A stretch of 64,000 bases of DNA from Onthomorpha sp937906975 (GCA_045614605.1 JAZLDH010000002.1:1-64000); one strand, 5' to 3'; counted from the stretch's first letter, positions 1 to 8,518 are shown. Notes: generated by a model from the letters alone, not told the origin. Numbers and translations: made by a program.

Positions 1-417
1 TGCAAAACTCAAACCCGCTACAATATTATTGTTTGTTTTGCTTGCCTCTTCGTCTATTTCTTCAATTGTTTCTGTATGATTTGTTTTTACATCATAACAA
101 ATTCCACTTTTATTTATGAAAAATTGCATGTAACCCTTAGACTCAATTGTTGTCGCACTTCCAGAACCTTTGTAAGTATTGATATTGCTCTCAAATACAC
201 TTTTTTCGTAAATTATAATAATACCTTCTGCTCCATCGGAAAATTGTTTGTCGGGTGCTCCAAGCGTTGTTACAATCTGATTATGGCTTTTACCGACATA
301 TTCCTTTTTATATTCTTCTTCTTTTGAAATAGTAGTGTATTTATATGCAGTACATGAAGTAAATAAAGATACTATAACAACAATTATACCAATTTTCAAA
401 AAACTATAACTTTTCAT
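1..417 (-). CDS. Putative BamE-like lipoprotein (3' end beyond window)
   Basis: Reading the minus strand from the ATG at 417 gives 139 codons with no stop before the left edge, so the C-terminus is missing. Residues 1-21 form a lipoprotein signal peptide ending in a lipobox (LFTSC), so the mature protein should be lipid-anchored. About residues 38-60 have the pattern of a small-protein-A/BamE fold, in which a short helix precedes a 'VTTLGAPD' motif. Proteins with this fold are small envelope lipoproteins, often of unknown role. A TACCTTTG promoter box lies about 56 bases upstream. The lipoprotein call is firm; the BamE-like assignment rests on one motif. Confidence 0.6.
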   Translation of the reverse strand, partial: MKSYSFLKIGIIVVIVSLFTSCTAYKYTTISKEEEYKKEYVGKSHNQIVTTLGAPDKQFSDGAEGIIIIYEKSVFESNINTYKGSGSATTIESKGYMQFFINKSGICYDVKTNHTETIEEIDEEASKTNNNIVAGLSFA

Positions 418-472
418 TTTATCTTCTTTTTATTGATTACGTAATATTTTTCGTTAATAATCTTTTAGCCCA

Positions 473-480
473 CAAAGGTA
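473..480 (-). promoter_or_regulatory. Bacteroidota -7 box of the left-edge lipoprotein gene
   Basis: On the minus strand this reads TACCTTTG, matching the TAnnTTTG consensus of the primary sigma factor in this phylum. It lies 56 bases upstream of the lipoprotein ATG. Confidence 0.6.
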
Positions 481-663
481 TAACAAATTTTTTAAAGCAC
501 AAAAAAGCATTATACAAACCCTTAATTCCCTAACTCAAAGTTTACAGATAAAAATCTTTATTCTTGGGAAATTTTATTTTTGAGTTTTTTGTAAAAAATC
601 TGACGAAAATTGGGCTAAAATCAAGGGAAATTTTCTTCAAATCGAGGCTGAGTTAATTTTCAT

Positions 664-708
664 CGGAGCAAAAATTTTTTTTCTCGGAACAAAAAAATTT
701 TTGCTCCG
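664..708. repeat. Perfect 18-bp inverted repeat with 9-base loop
   Basis: The arms at 664-681 and 691-708 are exact reverse complements, each CGGAGC plus an A5T7 run, around the loop TCTCGGAAC. A further GCTCCGAT at 725-732 complements ATCGGAGC at 662-669, so two alternative pairings are possible. It is far from both flanking genes' ends and is not followed by a plain T-run, so a simple terminator is unlikely. Confidence 0.75.
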
Positions 709-768
709 AGAAAACGAGTCGTTTGCTCCGATCTTATTTCGCTAAAATGCGATAAAAACTACGTTAAA

Positions 769-948
769 TCAAAGGAAAAATCAGCAAAATTAAGGCTTTA
801 AAAAGTTAAGTCTTTGATTTCGTGTTATTTGCTTAAAGGCTTATATTTTCAATATTTGCAATAAGAATTTCAGTACTTGAAATTTTGCGAGTATTTGGGC
901 GTTAAGTGGTGGGAAAACGTATTTATTGCCACTTAATGCCCAAATAGA
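769..948 (+). repeat. Dispersed intergenic repeat, copy A
   Basis: This segment aligns by eye with the reverse complement of about 43146-43328. Shared blocks include GCTTTAAAAAGTTAAG near 794-811, AAAGGCTTATATTTTCAATA near 834-855, and GGGCGTTAAGTG at 897-908. Identity is roughly three quarters over the length. It encodes no protein. Its right end forms the hairpin at 892-946. Confidence 0.7.
892..946. repeat. 18-bp stem-loop at the end of repeat copy A
   Basis: Arms 892-909 and 929-946 pair over 18 bases with a single G-T wobble, around a 19-base loop. It lies 25 bases past the NUDIX stop codon on the minus strand. It could form at the 3' end of that transcript, but no T-run follows. Confidence 0.7.
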
Positions 949-970
949 TTTCTTAAAAATTTTAACTTTT

Positions 971-1600
971 TTAAACCTTTATGTGCTTTCTCAAAAAGTC
1001 GTAAAGCGAAGGATAGATTTTATTTTTGTTTTTAGAAATATACTCCTCATTCAGCCACTCAACTTTGACAATTCCTTCCTCTGTTTGAGGGGTTAGTTTT
1101 TCATTGCTATCAGACACCATGCTATACCAATGAGTTATTTTCAATTCTCTTTTTCCTTCTCTCATATAGGTGTGATAAGTAATGTCAAGTTTTTTGCCTA
1201 ATGAAATGTTTTCTAAGCCTGTTTCTTCTTTTACTTCTCTTACAGCGGTTAATTCCAAGTCTTCGCCCTCTTCTTGATGTCCTTTTGGCAAATCTAAGTG
1301 TCTATTTCTGAAAATAAACAAGTATTCGCCTTTTTCATTCTTTACTAATCCGCCTGCAGCAGGCACAAAAATTAATTTTTCTGTGATTTTTTTGAACGCA
1401 AATTCAAAATCTACATCATTTTTTATGATAATTAGGATATTTTTTTTGTAATTATCACTGAAAAAAGGTGCGAAATTTATAGAATTTATGCTTTCTTTAT
1501 CGCACTCTATCACTTCTCTTTGAGAGAAATTTGCTTGCGAAAAACAATCATTTATTATACAAATGTTGTTGTGTTTGTTGAAAATGTCGTATCTTTGCAT
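971..1600 (-). CDS. NUDIX hydrolase
   Basis: NUDIX enzymes cleave nucleoside diphosphates linked to another group; the substrate cannot be read here. Counting from the ATG at 1600 the protein has 209 residues. The Nudix box is complete at about residues 107-129 (GHQEEGE, then REVKEETGL). I chose the internal ATG at 1600 because the longer frame to 1690 would overlap pyrE by about 90 bases and adds unrelated residues, while 'MQRYDIFNK' followed by 'ICIIND' looks like the usual N-terminus of this family's non-catalytic domain. With this start the gene begins 8 bases from the divergent pyrE ATG. Base use is normal for the window. Confidence 0.85.
   Translation of the reverse strand: MQRYDIFNKHNNICIINDCFSQANFSQREVIECDKESINSINFAPFFSDNYKKNILIIIKNDVDFEFAFKKITEKLIFVPAAGGLVKNEKGEYLFIFRNRHLDLPKGHQEEGEDLELTAVREVKEETGLENISLGKKLDITYHTYMREGKRELKITHWYSMVSDSNEKLTPQTEEGIVKVEWLNEEYISKNKNKIYPSLYDFLRKHIKV
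1590..1597 (+). promoter_or_regulatory. Promoter -7 box of pyrE (TATCTTTG)
   Basis: TATCTTTG matches the TAnnTTTG consensus, with a TTG about 21 bases upstream. The expected start of transcription is within a few bases of the pyrE ATG at 1608, so the leader would be very short or absent. The box lies across the first codons of the divergent NUDIX gene. Confidence 0.65.
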
Positions 1601-1607
1601 TATGATT

Positions 1608-2258
1608 ATGAATAAAGAGACAGCCATACAAGCAGCCCGATTTTTATTGCAAATTAAAGCAATAAAATTGAATAATGAAAATCCTTTCACATGGGCATCG
1701 GGCAGAAAGAGCCCAATTTATTGTGATAATAGAGTAACTTTATCACATCCTGAGATAAGAACGTTCCTTCGTCAGCAATTTGTAGCGATTGTAAATGAGT
1801 TGTTTGCAGACGTAGATGTGATTGCAGGCGTTGCAACAGGGGGAATACCACAAGGAGTTTTGGTAGCACAAGATTTAGGTAAACCTTTTGTGTATGTACG
1901 TCCAAGCGAAAAGGCTCACGGATTGCAAAACAAGATTGAAGGAGATATAAAGGAAGGACAAACAGTAGTTGTTATAGAAGACTTAGTTTCAACAGGCAAA
2001 AGCAGTTTGCAAGCAGTAGAGGCATTAAGAGCAAGCGGTTGCCAAGTAAAAGGAATGGCGGCAATCTTCACTTATAACCTTGAGGTTGCACAAAAGGCCT
2101 TTGAAGAGGCAGGAGTAAAATTAAGCACAATAACAGATTACCACACTCTAATAGAATTAGCAGCAGAGGAAAACTTCATTAGAACTGAAGACTTAGATTC
2201 TTTGAGCGAATGGAGAAAAAATCCTGAGGTTTGGAGTGAAAAAAGAATGAATGGATAA
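1608..2258 (+). CDS. pyrE: Orotate phosphoribosyltransferase
   Basis: PyrE joins orotate to PRPP to form orotidine 5'-monophosphate in pyrimidine synthesis, in the cytosol. The 216-residue protein has the type I phosphoribosyltransferase PRPP-binding motif VVVIEDLVSTGKSS at about residues 120-133, the flexible-loop segment with KAHG near 102-105, and the N-terminal 'FTWASGRKSPIY' typical of PyrE. A start at 1608 follows the promoter box directly; ATG 1602, two codons earlier, is the alternative. An intrinsic terminator follows at 2285-2313. The next gene, an SRPBCC protein, lies 68 bases on. Confidence 0.95.
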   Translation: MNKETAIQAARFLLQIKAIKLNNENPFTWASGRKSPIYCDNRVTLSHPEIRTFLRQQFVAIVNELFADVDVIAGVATGGIPQGVLVAQDLGKPFVYVRPSEKAHGLQNKIEGDIKEGQTVVVIEDLVSTGKSSLQAVEALRASGCQVKGMAAIFTYNLEVAQKAFEEAGVKLSTITDYHTLIELAAEENFIRTEDLDSLSEWRKNPEVWSEKRMNG

Positions 2259-2284
2259 TTTGTATGTTTTTGTTTTAGAAATAG

Positions 2285-2313
2285 GGCGTTATGTAAGGAG
2301 TAACGCCTTTTTT
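2285..2313 (+). terminator. Intrinsic terminator after pyrE
   Basis: A 7-bp GC-containing stem (GGCGTTA / TAACGCC) with a 9-base loop is followed by six T residues. Confidence 0.75.
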
Positions 2314-2326
2314 ATATAAAGATACT

Positions 2327-2749
2327 ATGGTAAAGATTGAGAGTAAAAAGGTTGAGATTAAAAGAAATGTAGAGTTTGTTTATGAATATTTATCAGACTT
2401 TACGCATTTTTCTATGGTGGCTAATGATAAGATTGAGAACTTTAAGGCTACGCAAGATAGGTGTTCTTTCACTATAAAGGGAATGACCGATATGGGATTG
2501 AAGATAATTTCAAGAATGCCTAATGAGTCAATCACTATTACAAACGATACAGATGTGCCAAGTTCAATGCCACTTAATTTTCTAATCATTTTTGAATTTG
2601 AAAAAATAGAACCTTACGTTTCAAAGGTGGTTGTGAAAATGGAACTTGATGCTAATCCAATGATTGCAATGATGGTGAAAAAGCCATTGGAGAAATTTGT
2701 AAATTCATTGGCTGATGGTATGAAAATGGCAATGGAAACAATGATATAA
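2327..2749 (+). CDS. SRPBCC (START-like) family protein
   Basis: The 140-residue protein has the layout of a small helix-grip lipid or ligand-binding fold. An opening beta strand runs into 'VEFVYEYLSDF', a mostly beta middle follows, and a long amphipathic C-terminal helix closes it (about residues 108-140, rich in Met and Lys). No catalytic residues are visible. Small SRPBCC proteins are commonly found beside pyrE in Bacteroidales. The gene is two bases from the downstream TPR/propeller gene, so the two are probably co-transcribed. The ligand and role are unknown. The fold is inferred from pattern only. Confidence 0.6.
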   Translation: MVKIESKKVEIKRNVEFVYEYLSDFTHFSMVANDKIENFKATQDRCSFTIKGMTDMGLKIISRMPNESITITNDTDVPSSMPLNFLIIFEFEKIEPYVSKVVVKMELDANPMIAMMVKKPLEKFVNSLADGMKMAMETMI

Positions 2750-2751
2750 TT

Positions 2752-4590
2752 ATGAAAAAAGTTTTAGTTCTATTTCTTTTGCTTTCGGTATGCTTTACAG
2801 GATTTTCACAAGATAATCTAATTGAGAATCATGACTTGTGTGCCGAGGGAGTAAAAGAAGAATCAAAAAAACAATTCAAAAAAGCATATTCTTTTTACAA
2901 AAGAGGTAAGTTTGAAAAGTGCTTTCCTATTCTTAGGGACTTAACAGAGAAAGATCCCGATTTTGCAAGTCCATATTTCATTCTTGGAATGGTTGGAGTG
3001 GCAAAGGACAATGCTCAAATGATTGAGAAGTATTTTCCTTTGGTGCTTGAGGTTTGTCCTCATTATTCTCATCCTTTGTTGTTTTATTATTTGGGTGTGA
3101 TTGATTACTCAAATGATAGATATGACAATGCTTTGTTTAATTTTGAAAAGTTTATGGCTGCCACAACCTATGATGAGAATTATACTGATTTGCAACAGTC
3201 GGCTATTAACTACATTGAGTGGTGTGATTTTTTTAAGCTTGAAGAAAATAATAAATACCCTTTTATAACTAATAAACTCGACAAAATATCTTCGGAATTA
3301 GATATTACAAATCCTTTTGTTTCATTAGATGAAGAGATGGTTTTGTTTGTGAGAAAGAAAAAACAAAGAGTGAAAAATGAAGATAGTTTTTATCAACAGA
3401 CTTCTTTTACAACAAAGGATATTTTGTGTCAATCGCGTAGGTATTTCGATGAAGAGTTAGAAAGATGGGTGTATGAAGAGGGCTATCCTATAATGGAGTT
3501 GGAGAATCTTTTGAATAAACCTACAAAGGTGTCATTAACTGCTGATAAAAGATATATGTATGTTTCTTCAATGGAGAAAACAACAGGAAAATACCAAATT
3601 TACTTCTTACAATGTATTGATGGAATTTGGTCGCAACCCGACAATGTAGGCTCTCTTATTAATTTAAACAACTCAAATCAAATACACCCTTTTGTAACAG
3701 CAGATGGAAATACAATGTACTTTGCCTCTGATAGAGAAGGTGGGCAAGGCGGATATGATATTTGGGTAACCCAAAAGGGAAAAGATGGCTCATGGCAAAA
3801 ACCTACGAATGCAGGAAAGAGAATCAATACTCCAAGAGATGAATACTCGCCATATCTTCACCCAGATTATGAGAGTTTTTATTTTTCTTCAAATGGCTGG
3901 AAAGGTTTTGGTGATTTAGACTTGTTTTATATCGATTTGAGTGATATAACTATGAAAAAACCTACCAATATTGGCAGATATATCAACTCAGAGCAAACAG
4001 AGAGTGATATAGTGCTTAGCAAAGATGGAAAGACTGCTTATTGCGTTTTATACGATTCGCTTTCTCATAAATACAATCTTGTAAGTTATGAATTGCCTGA
4101 TAATTGTAGAGCACCAGAAATACATCTTATGAAATTGAAGATAATAGATAAACAAATGCCTGCTTATAATTGTAAGGTGGATTTCTATAATCTTACAGAA
4201 AATACAAAAATCAGTTACTACACACCGGATAATGATGATAATATTAGCGTTGCTATAAAACCAAATGATAAATATCTAATAAAAATTGAAAAACCCTCAT
4301 ACGCATTCTTTTATCATACGATTGACACTCCGAAAGATGTTGATAGTTTGAGCTTAGAGATAAAACCACTTCAAAGCGGTGAGGTTTACCCTATTGAGAA
4401 TGATAAATTATTTCTTGAAGATTTCTTGCAATATCTAACAGACAATTCGCGTATTCGTATTCAACTAATGGGAAAAAGCGAAGAAATGCAACAAGTACAA
4501 GAATTTCTTATCTATAATGGCATAAGGGAGGATAGGGTAAGAATACATGAAAATATAGTTAGCGATAAACTATCCTACATAGTTGATTAG
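2752..4590 (+). CDS. Secreted TPR and PD40 beta-propeller protein
   Basis: The 612-residue protein starts with a signal peptide (cleavage after about residue 19, FTGFSQ). Residues of about 40-170 form TPR-like helical repeats. From about 180 to 450 there is a TolB/WD40-like (PD40) propeller, seen in repeated 'YFASDREGGQGGYDIW' and 'YFSSNGWKGFGDLDLF' blades. The tail (about 545-612) has the spacing of a degenerate OmpA-like domain but lacks a clear peptidoglycan-binding signature. Similar TPR-PD40-OmpA proteins (PorE type) are periplasmic and associate with T9SS in this phylum. A paralogue lies at 39660-41612. A shared convergent terminator follows. A direct role in secretion is inference. Confidence 0.7.
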   Translation: MKKVLVLFLLLSVCFTGFSQDNLIENHDLCAEGVKEESKKQFKKAYSFYKRGKFEKCFPILRDLTEKDPDFASPYFILGMVGVAKDNAQMIEKYFPLVLEVCPHYSHPLLFYYLGVIDYSNDRYDNALFNFEKFMAATTYDENYTDLQQSAINYIEWCDFFKLEENNKYPFITNKLDKISSELDITNPFVSLDEEMVLFVRKKKQRVKNEDSFYQQTSFTTKDILCQSRRYFDEELERWVYEEGYPIMELENLLNKPTKVSLTADKRYMYVSSMEKTTGKYQIYFLQCIDGIWSQPDNVGSLINLNNSNQIHPFVTADGNTMYFASDREGGQGGYDIWVTQKGKDGSWQKPTNAGKRINTPRDEYSPYLHPDYESFYFSSNGWKGFGDLDLFYIDLSDITMKKPTNIGRYINSEQTESDIVLSKDGKTAYCVLYDSLSHKYNLVSYELPDNCRAPEIHLMKLKIIDKQMPAYNCKVDFYNLTENTKISYYTPDNDDNISVAIKPNDKYLIKIEKPSYAFFYHTIDTPKDVDSLSLEIKPLQSGEVYPIENDKLFLEDFLQYLTDNSRIRIQLMGKSEEMQQVQEFLIYNGIREDRVRIHENIVSDKLSYIVD

Positions 4591-4595
4591 ATAAT

Positions 4596-4636
4596 AAATA
4601 AAGTAAAGAAAAAAATTACTTTTCTTTACTTTATTT
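4596..4636. terminator. Bidirectional terminator between convergent genes
   Basis: Arms AAATAAAGTAAAGAAA and TTTCTTTACTTTATTT pair perfectly over 16 bases around a short loop. It serves the plus-strand propeller gene and overlaps the last codons of the minus-strand ABC gene. Confidence 0.75.
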
Positions 4637-6434
4637 CTTGCATTTTACAAAGCGTGTAATAAATTCCATTTTTTGCCATTAGTTCTGCGTGGGTTCCTAT
4701 TTCTTTTACATAGCCTTTGTCCATTACTATTATCTTATCGCAATTCTTTATCGTGGAAAGACGATGTGCGATTGTGATAATGGTTTTTTGTTTTGAGAGA
4801 TTGTTGATAGCCTCTTGTACATGGTGTTCGGAAATGGTGTCAAGGGCTGAGGTGGCTTCGTCTAAGATTAGGATTTCACATTTTCTTAAAATGGCTCTTG
4901 CTATTGCAAGTCTTTGTCTTTGTCCTCCGGAGAGTGTGTTGCCTCTATCGCCAATTATTGTGTCGTATCCTTGTGGTAGTTTGCTGATAAATTCGTGTGC
5001 ATTGGCGGTCTTGGCAGCTGAAATTATTTCTTCTTCGCTGAAACTGTTGTTTCCAAAACTTATGTTGTTTTTTACGCTGTCGTTGAAAAGGATTGTCTCT
5101 TGTGTAACTATGGAGATGTGTTTTCTTACTTCGTTTGAGGATAGTTTCTCTATGGGTAGATTGTCAAAAAATATGGTATTTTCCTCTACGTTATAGAATT
5201 TCATTATTAGGTCAATCAATGTGCTTTTGCCAGAGCCTGAGGCTCCAACGATTGCTGTGTTTTCTCCTTTCTTAAAGAAGAGATTAACTGAGTTTAGTAC
5301 AGGTGTTTTTTCGTAGGCAAAGTTTAGGTTTTCTATTCTTATGCCTTGGTTGATTTTTTCTAAGTTTAGAGGTTTTTTTGGTTCAATTATTGTGTTGTTT
5401 GCATAGATTATTTCGCATATTCTATTTTTTGCGGCATCTGCTTTTTTGATATTGTAAAAGGAAGTGGAGATGTCTTTTGCTGGTTTTATCAGAAGCGAGA
5501 ATATTATTAGGTAAACAATAAACATGTCTGCACTCATAAGCACGGGTGAGCCGATTACGTTGCGTGCTCCTACAAGAAGGATTGCTATCACAAGGCAATT
5601 GCCAAAAAATTCGCTTTGCGGAGAGGCTAAATTCACTCTTCTGTTGATTTTGTTGCGTAGTCGGGTGTAGGAGGTGTTGAAGTTTTGGAAGCGGGTGTTC
5701 ATTTGCTCAATGGCGTTGAATGATTTGATGATGCGAAGTGAGGATATGGTTTCTTCTAATATGGAGGTGAGGTGTGAGGACTTTTGTTGCATGTGTTTGG
5801 AGCTGCGTTTTAGTTTGCGAGAAAAGAATGATACTATGCCGGCAACGGGAGGAAAGACAATCAAAACAAGTAGTGTGATTTTATAGTCAATGTATAATAG
5901 TACTCCAAAGTATAATATTACGCTGATGATATTGACTATTAGGGTTTGTAGTGATTGTAATACGTTTTGGTCATACTCTGTTATGTCGTTGCTTACTCTT
6001 GATAGTAAATCTCCTTTTTTGTAGCGTGCAATAAAGCCTATTGTTTGTGTGGAGAATTGTTCAAATAGTTGGTTTCTTATGTTGCGAATGATTTTGTTGC
6101 GAGTTGCTCCAATGAAGTAAGAGCCTAAGTAGGTGAAAAGGTCTTTGAGGAAATAAATCACAAAGATTATTGCAGCGAAAAGCCATAGTGCTTTGTGTTT
6201 TCCAAATGAAAGACAATAGTCGTAAACATTGTTTAGGATAAGTTCTAATTGTGAGGGATTTTCTGTGGCTTGGGTTGGTGTGTCGAAAAGGATTTGTAAG
6301 AAATTGCTAACTGAGAGAATGGAGGCAATGGAGAATAAAGTTGCCATACACATGAGAACAAAAAATAGTATTATGTTCCCTGTGTATGGCTTTAAGTTAT
6401 TTTTTGTAAATGTTTTCTCGTTCTTATTTACCAT
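4626..6434 (-). CDS. ABC exporter, fused permease and ATPase (MsbA-like)
   Basis: This is a half-transporter of about 602 residues that would dimerise in the inner membrane. The N-terminal part (to about residue 330) carries the membrane helices. The ATPase domain has Walker A GASGSGKST near residue 395, a Q-loop (SIVTQET), the ABC signature LSGGQRQRLA near 498, Walker B ILILDEATSALD near 521 and the H-loop (IAHRLST). MsbA-like exporters flip lipid A core or other amphipathic compounds, but substrate cannot be read from sequence. I prefer the ATG at 6434 to a GTG at 6440; both overlap the end of purB, suggesting translational coupling. Confidence 0.88.
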   Translation of the reverse strand: MVNKNEKTFTKNNLKPYTGNIILFFVLMCMATLFSIASILSVSNFLQILFDTPTQATENPSQLELILNNVYDYCLSFGKHKALWLFAAIIFVIYFLKDLFTYLGSYFIGATRNKIIRNIRNQLFEQFSTQTIGFIARYKKGDLLSRVSNDITEYDQNVLQSLQTLIVNIISVILYFGVLLYIDYKITLLVLIVFPPVAGIVSFFSRKLKRSSKHMQQKSSHLTSILEETISSLRIIKSFNAIEQMNTRFQNFNTSYTRLRNKINRRVNLASPQSEFFGNCLVIAILLVGARNVIGSPVLMSADMFIVYLIIFSLLIKPAKDISTSFYNIKKADAAKNRICEIIYANNTIIEPKKPLNLEKINQGIRIENLNFAYEKTPVLNSVNLFFKKGENTAIVGASGSGKSTLIDLIMKFYNVEENTIFFDNLPIEKLSSNEVRKHISIVTQETILFNDSVKNNISFGNNSFSEEEIISAAKTANAHEFISKLPQGYDTIIGDRGNTLSGGQRQRLAIARAILRKCEILILDEATSALDTISEHHVQEAINNLSKQKTIITIAHRLSTIKNCDKIIVMDKGYVKEIGTHAELMAKNGIYYTLCKMQEIK

Positions 6435-7767
6435 AAACACCTACATAGTTGGAAGGCGTGATTTGACGCATTCTTTCTTTTGTTTCTTGGTCTATGTCAA
6501 GGGTTTCTATAAATTCTGCAATGGTTTGTTGATTTATCTTTGCATTTGTACGTGTTAGGGCTTTAAGGGTCTCGTATGGATTAGGGTAATTCATACTTCT
6601 TAGTATGGTTTGTAGGGCTTCTGCTACTACTGCCCAGTTGTTTTCAAGGTCTCTTTCCAATGCTTCTTGGTTAAGGATTAGTTTGTTCATTCCTTTTATT
6701 ATAGAATTTAAGGCAATGATTGTGTGTGCTAAAGGAACGCCTACATTTCTGCTTACTGTAGAGTCTGTAAGGTCGCGTTGAAGACGTGAAATAGGTAGTT
6801 TCATCGAAAGATGTTCAAAGATTGCGTTTGCAACTCCAAGATTTCCTTCTGCATTTTCAAAGTCTATTGGATTAACTTTGTGTGGCATTGCAGAAGAGCC
6901 TACTTCTCCTTCTTTAATCTTTTGTTTGAAGTATTCCATTGATATGTATTGCCACATATCTTTACAGAAGTCCATAAGGATTATGTTGATTCTTCTGATG
7001 TTGTCGAAATATGCTGCAAGGTGGTCGTAGTTTTCTATTTGTGTTGTGTAAAGCGAGCGCTCTAAACCGATAGTTGAACAGAAATTGTTCGCAAATTCTA
7101 CCCAATCATATTGAGGGAATGCTATGTTGTGTGCATTGAAGTTTCCTGTTGCACCACCAAATTTTGCTGCGAAAGGAATGAATGCAAAATATGCAAGTTG
7201 TTGTTCAAGACGGTAAACAAATACTTGCATTTCTTTGCCAAGTAGGGTTGGAGATGCAGGTTGTCCGTGAGTGTGTGCAAGCATTGGAACTTGTTTCCAT
7301 TCTTTTGCTTTTTCTGATATTAATTCTACAACACTGTTTAAAAGTGGCATAAATGTTTCTTCGTGGCAATCTTTTAAAGAAAGCGGAACTGAGGTGTTGT
7401 TTATGTCTTGTGAGGTTAGTCCAAAGTGGATAAATTCTTTAAATTCGGCAAGGCTCATTTCGTCAAAGCGTTGTTTGATGAAATATTCCACTGCTTTTAC
7501 ATCGTGATTTGTGATTTTTTCTATTTCTTTTATTTGATTTGCGTTCTCAACTGTGAAATCGATGTATATTTTGCGTAAATCGTCAAATTTTGCTTTGTCA
7601 AAACCATTCAATTGTGGTAGGCCTAATTCGCATAGTGCGATGAAATATTCTATTTCTACCTTAACTCTATATTTAATTAAAGAGGCTTCTGAAAAATAGT
7701 TGGCAAGTTCTTTTGTTTGTCTTGAATATCTGCCATCAATTGGTGAAATTGCTTCTAATGCTGTCAT
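6424..7767 (-). CDS. purB: Adenylosuccinate lyase
   Basis: PurB removes fumarate from SAICAR and from adenylosuccinate in purine synthesis. The 447-residue length is normal. The fumarate-lyase signature SSAMPHKVNP is present near residue 292, along with the 'LTSQDINNT' and 'AHTHGQPASP' segments carrying catalytic residues. It lies in a minus-strand run with spacing of 3 bases or overlap on both sides (ABC exporter downstream, PHP phosphatase upstream), so it is probably part of one operon from the helicase gene onward. Confidence 0.95.
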   Translation of the reverse strand: MTALEAISPIDGRYSRQTKELANYFSEASLIKYRVKVEIEYFIALCELGLPQLNGFDKAKFDDLRKIYIDFTVENANQIKEIEKITNHDVKAVEYFIKQRFDEMSLAEFKEFIHFGLTSQDINNTSVPLSLKDCHEETFMPLLNSVVELISEKAKEWKQVPMLAHTHGQPASPTLLGKEMQVFVYRLEQQLAYFAFIPFAAKFGGATGNFNAHNIAFPQYDWVEFANNFCSTIGLERSLYTTQIENYDHLAAYFDNIRRINIILMDFCKDMWQYISMEYFKQKIKEGEVGSSAMPHKVNPIDFENAEGNLGVANAIFEHLSMKLPISRLQRDLTDSTVSRNVGVPLAHTIIALNSIIKGMNKLILNQEALERDLENNWAVVAEALQTILRSMNYPNPYETLKALTRTNAKINQQTIAEFIETLDIDQETKERMRQITPSNYVGVYGK

Positions 7768-7770
7768 ATC

Positions 7771-8517
7771 TTAAAATTCTTTGTTTATAATTCTACCTGA
7801 TTCTATTAGTTTCTTTAATAAATTGCTTGAACTTGCTTTGCGAATGGCCTCAATGTGGACTTGAGAGTGAGTGTCCGTTCCAAGAAGTTCTATCATATTG
7901 TTGTCTGTTAATTTTTTTACTAAATTATATGTGTCTTTGCCATAATAATTGCCGAATGAAAGAATGTTGGCTTGGAATAAAACTCCGCTGTCTTTTAGTT
8001 TGACAAAACGATTAAAGTCATTAAACCAATAAAGATAACGTTCAGGGTGTGCAAGTATGGGTTTGTAGCCTGCAAGTTGTAGTTCAAAAATGTAACCATC
8101 TAATCCGAAAGGAGGATCTAAAAAAGGAAGTTCTATAAGTAGATAATTGTCTCCAAAGGTCTTGAATAATCCATTGTTTATTCGTTCATAGACTCCGTCA
8201 TCTAAAAGATGCTCCGCCCCAACCTCTATTCTGATTTGTAATCCTTCGAATCGAGCGGCACGTTTTAGCTCAGCACATAATTCATCTAAACGATTAACAT
8301 CGTTAGGAAAGTATTCCGCTTTGACATGTGGGGTTGTAATGACTTTTTTAAAGCCAAGCGATTCCAATTCCTTTAACAAGGCAATGGAAGTCTCCATATC
8401 GGGCGAACCATCGTCAATACCTGGAATTAAATGTGAATGAATATCGGTGTGAAGTAGTGAAAAATCTACTTTATTTGAACTATCGTTATCTTTTTTTAAC
8501 CAACTGAACAATCCCAT
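7771..8517 (-). CDS. CpsB/CapC-family PHP protein-tyrosine phosphatase
   Basis: The 248-residue protein opens its catalytic domain with 'DIHSHLIPGIDDGS' (about residues 25-38), the first metal-binding motif of the PHP family. 'TTPHVKAEYFPND' and 'ILAHPERY' and 'GTDTHS' supply later metal ligands. CpsB-type enzymes are manganese-dependent phosphatases that dephosphorylate the tyrosine kinase controlling capsule or exopolysaccharide assembly. No cognate kinase is in the window; the Wzz-like protein at 19160 lacks the kinase domain. The operon position between rpe and purB does not point to a specific polysaccharide locus. Confidence 0.85.
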   Translation of the reverse strand: MGLFSWLKKDNDSSNKVDFSLLHTDIHSHLIPGIDDGSPDMETSIALLKELESLGFKKVITTPHVKAEYFPNDVNRLDELCAELKRAARFEGLQIRIEVGAEHLLDDGVYERINNGLFKTFGDNYLLIELPFLDPPFGLDGYIFELQLAGYKPILAHPERYLYWFNDFNRFVKLKDSGVLFQANILSFGNYYGKDTYNLVKKLTDNNMIELLGTDTHSQVHIEAIRKASSSNLLKKLIESGRIINKEF

Positions 8518-8518
8518 G

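Larger units (their letters stand above)
418..970. other. Repeat-bearing intergenic region
   Basis: This 553-base gap has no convincing open reading frame. It holds the minus-strand promoter at 473-480, a perfect long hairpin at 664-708, one copy of a dispersed repeat at about 769-948, and a second hairpin at its right end. The rest is AT-rich with scattered TCAAGG/TCAAAG motifs similar to those in the 43.1-43.6 kb gap. Confidence 0.6.

Noticed and set aside
76..327. Plus-strand open frame of 83 codons
   Set aside because: It is antisense to the left-edge lipoprotein gene, which has a proper signal peptide, lipobox and promoter.
1601..1690. N-terminal extension of the NUDIX protein
   Set aside because: It overlaps pyrE and its sequence is unlike the family; the internal ATG at 1600 fits better.
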